Shown: piece after piece, positions 1 to 8,521 of the stretch
How the letters are laid out: each line of letters opens with the position of its first letter
Position numbering within the stretch: the first letter of the stretch is position 1
Source of the DNA: a virus
Length of the DNA stretch: 45,798 nt
Strand: one strand, 5' to 3'
Virus record (IMG/VR): IMGVR_UViG_3300044691_000291
Span: 1-45,798 of that record
Program-made: the position numbers and the translations under genes
The notes under the pieces: model-generated
Database searches by the model: none
Told to the model about the DNA's origin: nothing
Seen by the model: the letters and a program-made list of their open reading frames with translations, nothing else

Positions 1-127
1 CGCCGCTGGCGACGTTCAAGCCATGCGTGCAGCGTGTCGGGTTGACCGCATCGTCCGAGCAGGTAGAATCGACTAGCGTAAGTCCTGGCCCGGTACCTTT
101 GGGGATGACGTTCAACGAGGAAGCGTT
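1..127. repeat. Terminal direct repeat, left copy
   Basis: This segment is identical to the last 127 bases of the window (45672-45798). An exact repeat of this length at both ends of a contig normally means that the assembled molecule is circular or circularly permuted. The length of 127 also equals a k-mer size commonly used by assemblers, so the repeat itself may be an assembly overlap rather than a physical terminal redundancy. It lies inside a coding region that reads through the join, which supports true closure. The unique circle is then 45,671 bp. Confidence 0.97.
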
Positions 128-514
128 CCCGCCGCCCCCACTTACGCCTCCCCCGCCACCCGTAGCGGTGTAGTTGGCTCCATCGCTGATGAGATTTATG
201 GATTGGCCGGTGGTGAGCAGGATCGAGCTCCCGCCGCTTATCGTGGACGTGGAAGTGATCGTGACATTGCCGGTGCCGATGTTTTTAGCGAGAAAACGCT
301 GGCCCGCGCCAAAGCCTACGGAGGTAGCAGGCGGCAGAGTGACCGCGACTGGCGAGGCGTTGTTAAAGGTGACGAGATAAACCGCATCGCTGGGCGCAAA
401 GGTGTAAGTGGTGCCGGATTGCGGGTTGATGCCCGCCAGCATTTCTGCTTTGTTTTGGGCGTAGAGTGGATTACCTGCGGCTAGGAGCCACAGAAAGAAC
501 AGTATTTTTTTCAT
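1..514 (-). CDS. Secreted-type tail fibre protein, N-terminal part (continues at the right end)
   Basis: This is the first part of a 991-aa gene broken by the contig ends. Reading from the ATG at 514 down to 1 and then from 45671 down to 43210 gives 2976 nt, an uninterrupted frame. Residues 1-19 form a classical Sec signal peptide: a Lys-Lys n-region, a Leu/Phe-rich core and an expected cut after Leu-Tyr-Ala, before Gln. A beta-rich segment follows (about 25-110) of the kind seen at the start of phage tail fibres, then a Gly-rich linker near residues 118-130. No strong Shine-Dalgarno is visible; the sequence before the ATG is A-rich. The gene lies 72 nt upstream of nothing on its own strand except the end of the 702-aa tailspike gene, with which it is probably co-transcribed. 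A role in host binding is inferred from position and length. Confidence 0.85.
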   Translation of the reverse strand, partial: MKKILFFLWLLAAGNPLYAQNKAEMLAGINPQSGTTYTFAPSDAVYLVTFNNASPVAVTLPPATSVGFGAGQRFLAKNIGTGNVTITSTSTISGGSSILLTTGQSINLISDGANYTATGGGGGVSGGGGNASSLNVIPKGTGPGLTLVDSTCSDDAVNPTRCTHGLNVASG

Positions 515-586
515 GTTTGTCTTTAGTTTCTAGTGCTGGCGAACCGCGAAAAGCAGCAAACTCAAGAATAGATTTTTCATGGGCTT

Positions 587-2695
587 TTACGATGCTCTGC
601 AAGAAAGAACGAATTGATATAGATTGGCAGCTATCAACGCGGTTGCCCCGTTCACCCAGGTGTATGCAGAAGAAGTCGCTACGGTGCGGGACAGGGTAAA
701 TATCGTGGCTCCAGCAGCCCAAGCACTCCCTGCGTTACTGAGTGTCGGAGTGCAAAAGATATTGCCGGCCGCAGTTAATCCCGGAGAGAAACCGCTTCCA
801 GAATAAGTAACCGTAAGCGTTCCGGTGGTGGTCTGCCCGGTCCCTGCTGAGGTGACGTTTATTACCATAGACTCATTAGTACCGAATACGGCGCAGGTGG
901 CTGTTGAGCCAGCGCCGGTAATCGTGCAGGTTGGTGTGATGTCAGTCACTGTTCCTAATAAATAGGTATCAGTAGGATTGCCTGCGAACTTCCCGCCAGA
1001 GGTGGTGAGATTGATCATCTTTGTTGTGCTGGAGTACTTGTTTCCGCCTTCACTGTAAAATGTGCTTGTCGCACCTCCGGTAATTACCGCAGCGGCATTG
1101 CCGGTGATTTGCGATTTTCCAGCGAAAACTCCGCCAGTTGTTGAATCTTGGATACCAAACCCACCTACAGTCGGGTTGTTGATGTAAACGCCGTCAAGAG
1201 TGCAAATCGAAGCGCCCAAACAGAAAAGTTCCGCTGGCGCACCCGAGGTGCTGACTAAATAAGGCATCGTATCGCCTGAGAAATTGGCAATGGCCGAATC
1301 CTGCACTGCAACTGCCGACTGACCGGAGCCGCTGGTATAGCCGTACACGCCGCCGTGCGATGAGAACGTTCCCTTATTCTTGATCCATAGATTCGGACCA
1401 TTACCGACTGCGCAATAGGAGCCTTCGAATGTAGTCAGTACCGTGGTGTTTGATGCGCTCTGGTTGATGTCGCAATTGACGGCTCCAAAACCGTCGTTAT
1501 GCACATCATGGAAAGTTGTATCGGATTCGCCTTCGACTCGAATGCCCTCAAAGCCCGTAGTAGTCGCTCCCCACGAAAACAAGTCAAGGCTGTTCAGGTA
1601 CGAGTTATATCCGTTGGGACTGCCAAATACGATGACTCCTGCTTTCCCATTGAATCCCGCCCCTAAATTTCCCTGACCAGCGCCAAAGATCCCGAAGTCA
1701 CTCATGTTTACAGATGGGATAGAAAAGAAGCAGCCATTCAGGTCAGTGCTGGGGCCGCCAACGCAAGCCGCGCCGGAGAAATTGGGTGTGGGAACCAACA
1801 TGGAAATAGATGCGCCCCAGCCGCGCACATGAATACGTCCATAGCCTTGCGAGATAATATAGGTGGCATTGGTATTCTGGGTGATTCCAACTGGTGCTTC
1901 GACCAGCACTAACCCGCCAGGAAGCTGGAAGTCACAGCCATTGGCGTTCAGGCAGTCTGTCCATGCACTGTTCAGTTGAGTATGGCCAAGTTTTCCCCAC
2001 ACAAAAGTTCCCAGGTGCGTAATGGTCGCTGTGGAATTTCCTCCAGAGCATGTAGCGTGCTGCGCGTCGGTGACGGTAAGGGTACCTTCCGGCAGCACTA
2101 CCGCTGTTGGAGTGACTATCGAAGTATCAACGGTGAAATTTGTTCCAAAGCAGACACTTCCGTTATCCGTGCCGGAGGCAAAGTTGCAGTCATTTGAGAA
2201 CGTACAATCTATAGTGTTTGCTCCACTGGTAAAGGTCGCATCGGGAATGGTGTGACCGACTGGCGTGGCGTATTTGGATGCAGTAGTGTCGATTACCGTA
2301 GATATACTGCCAGAGCCGCCCCCGCTCGATGAACTAGTTACCGCAGTGCTTGCATTGATGAACACTCCCACATTTCCGCTGACGAATGCAGAAGCTCTCG
2401 CTCTAAAATTCGTCATGGCGCTGACCGAATAGCTGTTTACTCCCACTGCCGACTGCGTATCCACCGTGGCCCAGGTCACGCCATTGTCGCCTGATTTCTC
2501 ATAGACCACTGTGGCGCTGAACGTACCCGAAAGAGTTACAGAGACAGTGGCCGTGGTGCTGGGCAGGGAAGTAGAGACGCAGTTCGTGGCTGTCGTGCAA
2601 TTCGCTCCACCAGTGGTGATATTGCCGCCGTAGCCTTGCGCGAAACAAGGAATCGCACACACCGATAGCGCTAAAAGGAAAAGCAGTTTTTTCAT
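587..2695 (-). CDS. Tailspike-like beta-helix protein with Sec signal peptide (702 aa)
   Basis: The start is placed at the ATG at 2695 because it opens a signal peptide (Lys-Lys, then a Leu/Ala core, then Cys-Phe-Ala before Gln at about residue 20). The longer in-frame extension to 2776 overlaps the upstream gene and has no such logic. After the signal come Thr/Ser-rich beta segments (about 20-130) and a Gly/Ser linker. A long stretch of short repeated strands follows (about 270-600) with many Asn, Gly and Ser turns, typical of a parallel beta-helix as in phage tailspikes. The C-terminal 90 residues look like a small beta-sandwich. It sits between two other signal-peptide tail genes, with 7 nt to the preceding one. 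A receptor-binding or glycan-cleaving spike is the likely role; no catalytic residues could be assigned. A signal peptide is unusual for a protein meant for virion assembly in the cytoplasm. Confidence 0.75.
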   Translation of the reverse strand: MKKLLFLLALSVCAIPCFAQGYGGNITTGGANCTTATNCVSTSLPSTTATVSVTLSGTFSATVVYEKSGDNGVTWATVDTQSAVGVNSYSVSAMTNFRARASAFVSGNVGVFINASTAVTSSSSGGGSGSISTVIDTTASKYATPVGHTIPDATFTSGANTIDCTFSNDCNFASGTDNGSVCFGTNFTVDTSIVTPTAVVLPEGTLTVTDAQHATCSGGNSTATITHLGTFVWGKLGHTQLNSAWTDCLNANGCDFQLPGGLVLVEAPVGITQNTNATYIISQGYGRIHVRGWGASISMLVPTPNFSGAACVGGPSTDLNGCFFSIPSVNMSDFGIFGAGQGNLGAGFNGKAGVIVFGSPNGYNSYLNSLDLFSWGATTTGFEGIRVEGESDTTFHDVHNDGFGAVNCDINQSASNTTVLTTFEGSYCAVGNGPNLWIKNKGTFSSHGGVYGYTSGSGQSAVAVQDSAIANFSGDTMPYLVSTSGAPAELFCLGASICTLDGVYINNPTVGGFGIQDSTTGGVFAGKSQITGNAAAVITGGATSTFYSEGGNKYSSTTKMINLTTSGGKFAGNPTDTYLLGTVTDITPTCTITGAGSTATCAVFGTNESMVINVTSAGTGQTTTGTLTVTYSGSGFSPGLTAAGNIFCTPTLSNAGSAWAAGATIFTLSRTVATSSAYTWVNGATALIAANLYQFVLSCRAS

Positions 2696-2702
2696 ATGAG
2701 TC

Positions 2703-3905
2703 CTAATTGTGACTAGTCTGGCAATCAATTTCAGAATACGTCGACACCATGGCCCCGTTGGAACTACCGTTGGCAATCACCACCGTCAGCGTGTTGGAAG
2801 TCTTCGATACGCTGTCGATGTACGGGAATTGCGTGGAAGTGATGCCTTGACAGACAGCGGCATAGTTGGCATCGGTGTACGGCGCCGGCAGCGTGATCGT
2901 CGTGGAGCACTTCGCATACGAGGCTCCGCTGGTGCTGCAAGGCGTGCCGGTGATGTTGCAGCCGGAAGCGCAAAAGGTGAAGTTCTGGATAGTGACAGGC
3001 AATGTCGGACAGGCTGTGGTAGTGGCGAATAATCCGCCCCCGGCGTCTGTGCAGAGCAATTTCGAGTTGCCAGCGACCGTACCAGCGGTCAGCAACTTAG
3101 TCCCAGTACCTTGCGTGCCCGTCTGCGTCGTGCCGCTATTGAGCGTAAAGCTGGTGTTCACCGCGAGCGTGGTAAAGACTCCGGTATTGGGCGTGGTTGA
3201 CCCAATAGCGCATGGAGCGGCCCAGGAGCAGCCCAGGAGCAGGGAAGCGTTAAGGTTAGGCACAACGGTAGTGGAAGCGACAACAAAGGGCGCTGTGCCC
3301 GTCGCTAGCGTGCTGGTGACCTGTCCTGAGAACGTGCCAGTAGTCGCTGTCAGCCCGCTAGAGAAGTTCCACACCCCGGAAAGGGTGGGCGAGCCGGTAA
3401 ATGAGCCAGAGAACGCCCCGCCACCGTTGAGGTTGGCTGGGCCAGAGGAGCTAAAGCCGGTGGTGAAACTGGTAGGACCGTTAAAGGTGGAGGTGGACTG
3501 CCAAGTGTTGGCTGCCGTCCATACGTTCACAGAACCGAGGATCGAATTAGCTGAGGGATTAATACCGTCTATCGAATAAATCTGCACTCCGGTTGAGCAA
3601 TTCGTGCCCCCGGCCGTCTTGAGCACTAGCCGGTAAGCGGTGGCGGATAAGAACACTCTCATGCGCCCGGAAGCGTCGGCAATGACTGGGTTGCTATTGA
3701 GTGTGCTGCCCAGCGGGTCTTTATAGCTCGCTGTAGGCGTGTTTGACCCGCTGAGATATGTGAACAGACACCCACCAGCCAAGGGCCGGCCATTGTTATC
3801 AAAGAGTGGGATAGGCATATTCGGCATCGGCTGATACTGACTTTTTGCGACCGTGCCGAGCAGGCAGGCGATCATAAAAAGTATGAACTTTTTTAGGTGG
3901 CGCAT
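2703..3905 (-). CDS. Tail fibre protein with head-binding-like N-terminus and signal peptide (400 aa)
   Basis: Residues 1-22 form a basic n-region and hydrophobic core ending Ala-Lys-Ser before Gln, a plausible Sec signal. Residues 25-110 contain an 'IPLFDNNGRPLAGG' type segment followed by 'DPLGS..NSNPVIADASGR', which resembles the virion-binding domain that opens tailspikes of P22-like and related podoviruses. Residues 115-300 are repetitive Gly/Ser/Thr/Phe beta strands. The C-terminal 100 residues contain six Cys and end in a compact beta domain. The ATG at 3905 is preceded by AAAGG. The likely role is the adaptor or fibre that attaches the following spikes to the virion. The signal peptide is odd in that context and is shared with the neighbouring genes. 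Confidence 0.78.
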   Translation of the reverse strand: MRHLKKFILFMIACLLGTVAKSQYQPMPNMPIPLFDNNGRPLAGGCLFTYLSGSNTPTASYKDPLGSTLNSNPVIADASGRMRVFLSATAYRLVLKTAGGTNCSTGVQIYSIDGINPSANSILGSVNVWTAANTWQSTSTFNGPTSFTTGFSSSGPANLNGGGAFSGSFTGSPTLSGVWNFSSGLTATTGTFSGQVTSTLATGTAPFVVASTTVVPNLNASLLLGCSWAAPCAIGSTTPNTGVFTTLAVNTSFTLNSGTTQTGTQGTGTKLLTAGTVAGNSKLLCTDAGGGLFATTTACPTLPVTIQNFTFCASGCNITGTPCSTSGASYAKCSTTITLPAPYTDANYAAVCQGITSTQFPYIDSVSKTSNTLTVVIANGSSNGAMVSTYSEIDCQTSHN

Positions 3906-3932
3906 GGGGCCTTTCGGGCATAGACTCGCGGC

Positions 3933-4079
3933 GTGGGATGGCTAATCCTCGCGGTCATGCTTGCACTTCTAGCGCTTGGCGTATCAGCGATGAATATTTT
4001 TGTCTCTGCGCTGATTTTGTGTGGAGTATTCGTTGTAATGATCATTGGTAAGTGGTGCTACGAACTCCATTTCAGGTAG
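3933..4079 (+). CDS. Small single- or two-helix membrane protein (48 aa)
   Basis: This is a rightward GTG-started frame inside the leftward late region. It encodes 48 residues that are almost entirely hydrophobic: about residues 2-20 and 22-40 form one long or two short membrane helices, and a basic-aromatic tail (Gly-Lys-Trp-Cys-Tyr) follows. It ends TAG, and three bases later the next small membrane gene starts, which suggests a coupled pair. There is no clear ribosome site before the GTG, so an internal ATG at 3957 could be the real start. The function is unknown; a holin or antiholin is possible but would be odd so far from the endolysin gene. The call rests on hydrophobicity, the coupled neighbour and the lack of any other gene here. 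Confidence 0.5.
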   Translation: MGWLILAVMLALLALGVSAMNIFVSALILCGVFVVMIIGKWCYELHFR

Positions 4080-4082
4080 ACC

Positions 4083-4259
4083 ATGCTTAAACGCCTATGG
4101 TTGGTTTTTTGCATTCTCTGGACGGCGTTGTCCCTGTATGGACTGGATAGGCTTGGACACCCGCCCCAAATGGTTAATTTTGTAATTCTATTGTTTCCTT
4201 GGGTGGTTGGTCCTGTAGTTTTGTACACGCTAAGATTCATTCGTCGGGGCCATTTTTAG
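4083..4259 (+). CDS. Small two-helix membrane protein (58 aa)
   Basis: The ATG at 4083 follows the stop of the preceding 48-aa gene by three bases, with CAGGTAG as a weak ribosome site. The protein has a Lys-Arg n-region, a first membrane helix (about 4-19), a short polar loop with His-Pro-Pro, a second helix (about 30-50) and an Arg-rich end. The last 23 bases overlap the 3' end of the leftward 616-aa ejection gene, so the two genes converge. This pair of membrane genes points against all its neighbours and looks like an inserted accessory unit (moron-like) or a separately controlled lysis or exclusion function. No family was recognised. Confidence 0.55.
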   Translation: MLKRLWLVFCILWTALSLYGLDRLGHPPQMVNFVILLFPWVVGPVVLYTLRFIRRGHF

Positions 4260-6087
4260 ATCCCAATAAAGCCGAAACTCCCGTAATAGGTAAAAGTGGA
4301 GGTGTGGTTCCCGCGCGGTAGCCCGGCAAGTAACTAGCAGCGGGCCGCGGCATACTAGCCTTCGCGGCTATCGGCAACATCATCAATTTTCCAGGTTCAG
4401 GGTGCGTGACTTGATCGTAGGCCGACATCACGTTTGACGTGCCTGATGGGTTTTGCTGCCAATTGAAACGGCGTCCAATTTCACCCTTGAGGTAAAGGTC
4501 TTTCGCACCGTCAGGCCCAAACAGTGTTTGAATGAAAGAATCCGAGTAACCGCCTATCCCGTTTCTTCCGGCATTGAACTTGTTCCGCGCCACGTCCTCA
4601 ATAACTTGCCGTTTGAGCGCATCGAGCGCTGAATCCATGCCTTCGTTCTTGAGTGTTTCAACGTCAGCCGCAGAGCCACGATTCAAGATTCCGTTGGTGA
4701 TCTGTTTGGGGTCTTGAGTCTTAAGTATCTTTGCCAAGGGACTCTGTGGGTCGCCATATTTCTGAATGTAATCCTTCCACCCGGCGTTCGCGCTGCGCCA
4801 CTGGTCTGCCGCTCCGATCTTATTTGCTCCGGTTTCCAGTGCGGAATCAGCGGCACTTGTGAGTTGTTTGAATCCGGCCTGCTGGCTATTTGGTAGTCCA
4901 TCGGTATCGCCCAGTTCGCGCAGTACGGAGCGCAACTTAATGCCTTGCTCAAAAGTAAGATTGAAACCTTCTGGCTTTCCAGAAAACATGTCCTGCACGA
5001 CTCCGCGCATATCACGCGGAACTTGCGCGAGGATCGAATCCTCTGCACCCATTGGGAAAGAACCTTTAATTTGGTTCCACTTGTTAGCGATTGGTGCGGC
5101 ACTGACTTTTTCCGGCATCAGATAATCGATTTGCTTGTAGCCATCACTCGCATTGTCATGGGAAACCTGCTTGGCGACTTGTGCGCTCTGTTTGATAGCC
5201 TCGCCTGCGGACTCTTCCGAGAGGCCCATTGCCTTTGGATCATTGGTATCCGCAAACTTGCGAACCGAATCCATGAATGCCCCAGCGTTGCGGTCAATCC
5301 CTTGAGTTAGTTGTTTCGCGCCGATTAAACTGCGCTCTCCGATAGCCTGCACCATGCGCTGAGTCGGCATCTGCGTTGCTTGTGCTGGAGTGAGGTCAAT
5401 TCCTTCGCTAGCGGCGTGGGTGATGATTTCTCGCGGAGTGTTCGCAAGTGCTGGATTGAATCTTCCCACGGGGGGCACATCATCAATCTTTGAAGGTGGA
5501 ATCCTGAATAGCGATGGTGCATTCCTGAGCATTGCAGGTATCTTGGCAGCGCCGAATCCAGCAGCAATACCCCCAACGTCGCCGGCCAGCGCTTGTTGGT
5601 CAGGCGTAGCCCCTACAGCTTGCGCGACACCTTGCCCTACTTTTTTGCCTACATAACCACCGGCCATTGCTAATCCGGTAGCTACAGGAGCTGCCGCTCC
5701 GGCGAAAGGCAGAATCGGGGCAGCGGCGCCCATCACACCACCAATAATTTTGTGTGCTCCCTTAGCAATATCCCCATGTACGATGTCCTTGGTCCCGCCG
5801 CCAATAGCATTGGCATTTTCAGAGACGTAGGAGGCGAGATTCTCGGGATTCCCCTCAAACGCATTGACATGGCCACCACCATAAACACGCATGAAATAAT
5901 CGTTCCCGCTTTCGCCCGGTCGAGGCTTACGTTGCTCCGCGCCGAGATGCAGACTTGGATCATCTTCAAAGATTCCGCGTTTCGGTGCATCGGCAGGCGG
6001 CGTGGAATCCAAATCAGCCGCCGTAAACTGGCCGATTGGCTTTGCCGGAGGATCAATGTCAGAGAGTTTGAATGCGCCGGTGCTCAT
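4237..6087 (-). CDS. Ejection (internal virion) protein, gp16-like position (616 aa)
   Basis: This is the third of three consecutive ejection-type genes, starting by a 4-nt ATGA overlap with the one before. Residues 1-85 are polar and Pro-rich. Residues 105-180 form a long Gly/Ala/Val-rich hydrophobic stretch of the sort that lets ejection proteins enter membranes. Residues 210-560 are helical and charged. P22 ejects gp7, gp20 and gp16 into the cell envelope to make the DNA channel, and the size, order and composition here fit the gp16 slot. No lytic transglycosylase motif was found. The call rests on position and composition more than on detectable homology. Confidence 0.65.
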   Translation of the reverse strand: MSTGAFKLSDIDPPAKPIGQFTAADLDSTPPADAPKRGIFEDDPSLHLGAEQRKPRPGESGNDYFMRVYGGGHVNAFEGNPENLASYVSENANAIGGGTKDIVHGDIAKGAHKIIGGVMGAAAPILPFAGAAAPVATGLAMAGGYVGKKVGQGVAQAVGATPDQQALAGDVGGIAAGFGAAKIPAMLRNAPSLFRIPPSKIDDVPPVGRFNPALANTPREIITHAASEGIDLTPAQATQMPTQRMVQAIGERSLIGAKQLTQGIDRNAGAFMDSVRKFADTNDPKAMGLSEESAGEAIKQSAQVAKQVSHDNASDGYKQIDYLMPEKVSAAPIANKWNQIKGSFPMGAEDSILAQVPRDMRGVVQDMFSGKPEGFNLTFEQGIKLRSVLRELGDTDGLPNSQQAGFKQLTSAADSALETGANKIGAADQWRSANAGWKDYIQKYGDPQSPLAKILKTQDPKQITNGILNRGSAADVETLKNEGMDSALDALKRQVIEDVARNKFNAGRNGIGGYSDSFIQTLFGPDGAKDLYLKGEIGRRFNWQQNPSGTSNVMSAYDQVTHPEPGKLMMLPIAAKASMPRPAASYLPGYRAGTTPPLLPITGVSALLGSKNGPDE

Positions 6088-7670
6088 TCCGCGTCAAAAC
6101 TCCCATCGGGATGAACAGCCTTAACCTTCATTTGCTTGCCTTTCACGCTAACAGTCTGCCCGACCTGCAACCCACCACTAGCAGGCTGCGCAGTACCACT
6201 GTCACCGCCCCCACCCTGCATCCTTCCTTTGATTTCTCCGATTTGCTGTTGGTAAGACACGCGCCGATTGCCCATGTCCTGCTTCAAAATGTTGGCTGCG
6301 CTAACAATCTGCGGGAGAGTCGCATCCTTGCCGATGAGCCCTTCCACTTCATGACGCGCAGAGTCGGAGAGCACACCCGAAGCGTTGGAACTATTGAGCA
6401 CCTTGGCTATTTCTGTAAGCGCCGTGGTGCGCGCGGTCTCGAAAGCCGCTTGATCTGCGCTGCCGAGGTTTTTGGCCACGATGCGAGCCGGAAGATTCAG
6501 TACGGGCACGCCGCTGTCCGTTACTTTTTTCGCTTGGTTAAGGAAAATATCAAGATTCTTGCCCGCTGTTTTCTCAAACGCATCCACGTTGTCAAAATTG
6601 GTCTGCAATTTCTTCAGTGAAGCAGTATCGGCTCCATAGGTGGCTTTGTTCGCAGCGATGTCGATGCCCGGCGCGGCGTTTTTCACCCCTTCATTCATGA
6701 TTTGAGCGGACATCGCCGGGCTGCGCATCCCTTGCGGCAATGCTCCGGTTTCCGCGAACTGTTGACCTAGCGCCTGCTTTGCCTGTGGTGTCAGCAACGA
6801 TTGCTGCAGATTAATTTGGGCTACTGGGACCAAAGTTTTTCGTTTTTCGTAGGCACCTTTCCACGCCAAGTCGGGAGGCGCTACCGGGATACCTTGTTTT
6901 TGTCGCGCTACGATGTCTTCATAACGGCGATCTTCTATAGTTCCCGGTGCTTTCAATCCAGCGCGTTCCTGCGGCGTCAGTTGCTCTTCTTGCTGCTTGA
7001 TTTTTGATTCTGCAATTTCGCCAGGAAGTTTTGCAGCTTTCTCAGCTAAATCTGCGTCCGACTCCTGTTTCTTGCGCGCAGCATCGATGTATTGCTCGAC
7101 AGTCAGGCCACTCATCTGGTGGGCTTTTAACTCGGCATCGGTAGGACGCTTTTCAGGAATTTCTGTAGGACCAAACTGTCCGCTCATCAGCAGGCGATTG
7201 CGTTCTTGCGCGTGGATGGCATCGCGATCTTCATCCGGTTGGCCGGCGCTTGCCAAATCTGTATTGACTGCCTGTTGAATGGCTTTGTTTTTGGAGTCCA
7301 TCAAATCGACTTGCGCTTTACCGGACTGCGCCATGGATGTGATGGTATCGAAGTGCTGTTTCTGTAATTTTCCAGCGAAGTCAGGACTAACACCGGAGTC
7401 AGACAGCGACTTGAAAAACTTATTCATATCGCCGCCGCTGTTTTTATAGGCTACTGATGCGGCCTGCTTGTCGTTTTCTTCGCGCTGCTGTTCTTTAAGT
7501 TGAAGTTGCTGCTGTTGGAGCCCTACTTGGTTAGCCTGCTGCTGCTGTTTTTGTAGCGCAGACTGATTGAGTAAAGTTTGTACGGACAGACCTTCTTTGT
7601 ATTGGTCGAGAGGCCCTGGGATCTGAGGAACTTGGCCCAGTAGAGGGATACTGCTGTTGATCGCGCTCAT
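6084..7670 (-). CDS. Ejection (internal virion) protein, gp20-like position (528 aa)
   Basis: Residues 30-70 are a Gln-rich coiled coil (runs of QQQQ and KEQQREE). A long, largely helical body without Cys-rich or membrane segments follows. Residues 490-528 end in a Gly-rich linker and a small 'VGQTVSVKGKQMKVKAV.PDGSF' beta motif seen at the ends of some phage structural proteins. The start overlaps the stop of the gp7-like gene by one base, and the end overlaps the next gene by ATGA, so the three are translated together. The role in DNA delivery is inferred from the P22-like neighbourhood. Confidence 0.65.
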   Translation of the reverse strand: MSAINSSIPLLGQVPQIPGPLDQYKEGLSVQTLLNQSALQKQQQQANQVGLQQQQLQLKEQQREENDKQAASVAYKNSGGDMNKFFKSLSDSGVSPDFAGKLQKQHFDTITSMAQSGKAQVDLMDSKNKAIQQAVNTDLASAGQPDEDRDAIHAQERNRLLMSGQFGPTEIPEKRPTDAELKAHQMSGLTVEQYIDAARKKQESDADLAEKAAKLPGEIAESKIKQQEEQLTPQERAGLKAPGTIEDRRYEDIVARQKQGIPVAPPDLAWKGAYEKRKTLVPVAQINLQQSLLTPQAKQALGQQFAETGALPQGMRSPAMSAQIMNEGVKNAAPGIDIAANKATYGADTASLKKLQTNFDNVDAFEKTAGKNLDIFLNQAKKVTDSGVPVLNLPARIVAKNLGSADQAAFETARTTALTEIAKVLNSSNASGVLSDSARHEVEGLIGKDATLPQIVSAANILKQDMGNRRVSYQQQIGEIKGRMQGGGGDSGTAQPASGGLQVGQTVSVKGKQMKVKAVHPDGSFDAE

Positions 7671-8521
7671 CAGCTACCCCCAAACAATGGTGCAGTCGAG
7701 GTTTGCTGCGGAGCTTGGCTTGAAGCATTCTGCGCTCCAAGGATTTGCTGTAGCGTCAACCCTTGATTCACGGAATTGGCCGCACCTGATATGCCTTGGG
7801 TGAGAGCATTATTGCTGCCGATGATGCCCGCCGCTTGCGCATTGCCCACGCCCATCAAATCGTTGCCAACGATCTGGCCGCTAGTCACGTCGATGTTTCC
7901 TTGATTCTGCGCGCCTGCCTGCAAGTTGCTGTTTAGATTGGAAGCGGAGTTCTGGCCCAGCCCGGCAACACCCATTTGGCGGTTGTAGAGATTGCTGTTG
8001 TTGGTGTTGAAGGTATTGAAATTGGTGCCGTAGGTCTGGAGCGCACGGTTGTAGACGTTGCCGTATTCCTGCGAGGCTTGCCCTTGCGCGTAGTCGTTGA
8101 GATTCTTGGCCGTTCCGGTGGAGAGTAGTCCACCTCTTGCCGCTGCGGAGTTTTGCAGCGCGTTCTGGCCTTGCTGCAAGCGGAACTGGTAGCCAGGATC
8201 GTTTTGTTCCGTGACTCCAGTGGGAGCGGTGAAAGCTCCATAGCCTTGAGTGAGTTGTCCGCCCGGACCAAGCTCCGAGGAAAGATTTCCTATTGCTGAC
8301 TGGCCCGCGCCGATGAACGGCTGCTGATTGGCGGTTTGTGCCGTGGTGGCGTTGTTTTGCGCGGCGAGCGCGTCGGTTTGCTGCGCTTGTGATCCACTGG
8401 CCGCTGCTCGGCCGGCCGCAGCTTGCTTGGCAGCGGCGTCACTCGCCGCATTGCTGCCCATGATCCCGCCGATAAGACTGGAAACGCCGGAGATTGCTCC
8501 CCCAATTAAGGCCGTTGGCAA
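7670..8521 (-). CDS. Ejection / DNA transfer protein, gp7-like (283 aa)
   Basis: The protein begins with a glycine-zipper-like hydrophobic segment (ALIGGAISGVSSLIGGIMGSN). It continues with Ala/Gln-rich helix and contains the 'GYQFRLQQG..AL..SAAARGGLLSTGTAKNL' stretch common to podoviral DNA-transfer proteins, then 'YGNVYNRALQTY' and many Asn/Gln repeats. The start is chosen at a TTG at 8521, because AAGGAG lies eight bases upstream. An in-frame GTG at 8542 would put that ribosome site inside the gene and overlap the previous gene by 37 nt. In P22 the equivalent gp7 leaves the capsid first during infection. Confidence 0.72.
   Translation of the reverse strand: MPTALIGGAISGVSSLIGGIMGSNAASDAAAKQAAAGRAAASGSQAQQTDALAAQNNATTAQTANQQPFIGAGQSAIGNLSSELGPGGQLTQGYGAFTAPTGVTEQNDPGYQFRLQQGQNALQNSAAARGGLLSTGTAKNLNDYAQGQASQEYGNVYNRALQTYGTNFNTFNTNNSNLYNRQMGVAGLGQNSASNLNSNLQAGAQNQGNIDVTSGQIVGNDLMGVGNAQAAGIIGSNNALTQGISGAANSVNQGLTLQQILGAQNASSQAPQQTSTAPLFGGS

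Noticed and set aside
1-127. The terminal repeat as a physical direct terminal repeat used in packaging.
   Set aside because: The length equals a common assembly k-mer, and it lies inside a structural gene rather than near the terminase, so an assembly overlap of a circular or permuted genome is more likely.
2866-3579. A rightward 237-aa frame opposite the 400-aa fibre gene.
   Set aside because: Val/Pro-rich shadow of Thr/Gly/Ser-rich codons on the other strand; no ribosome site.
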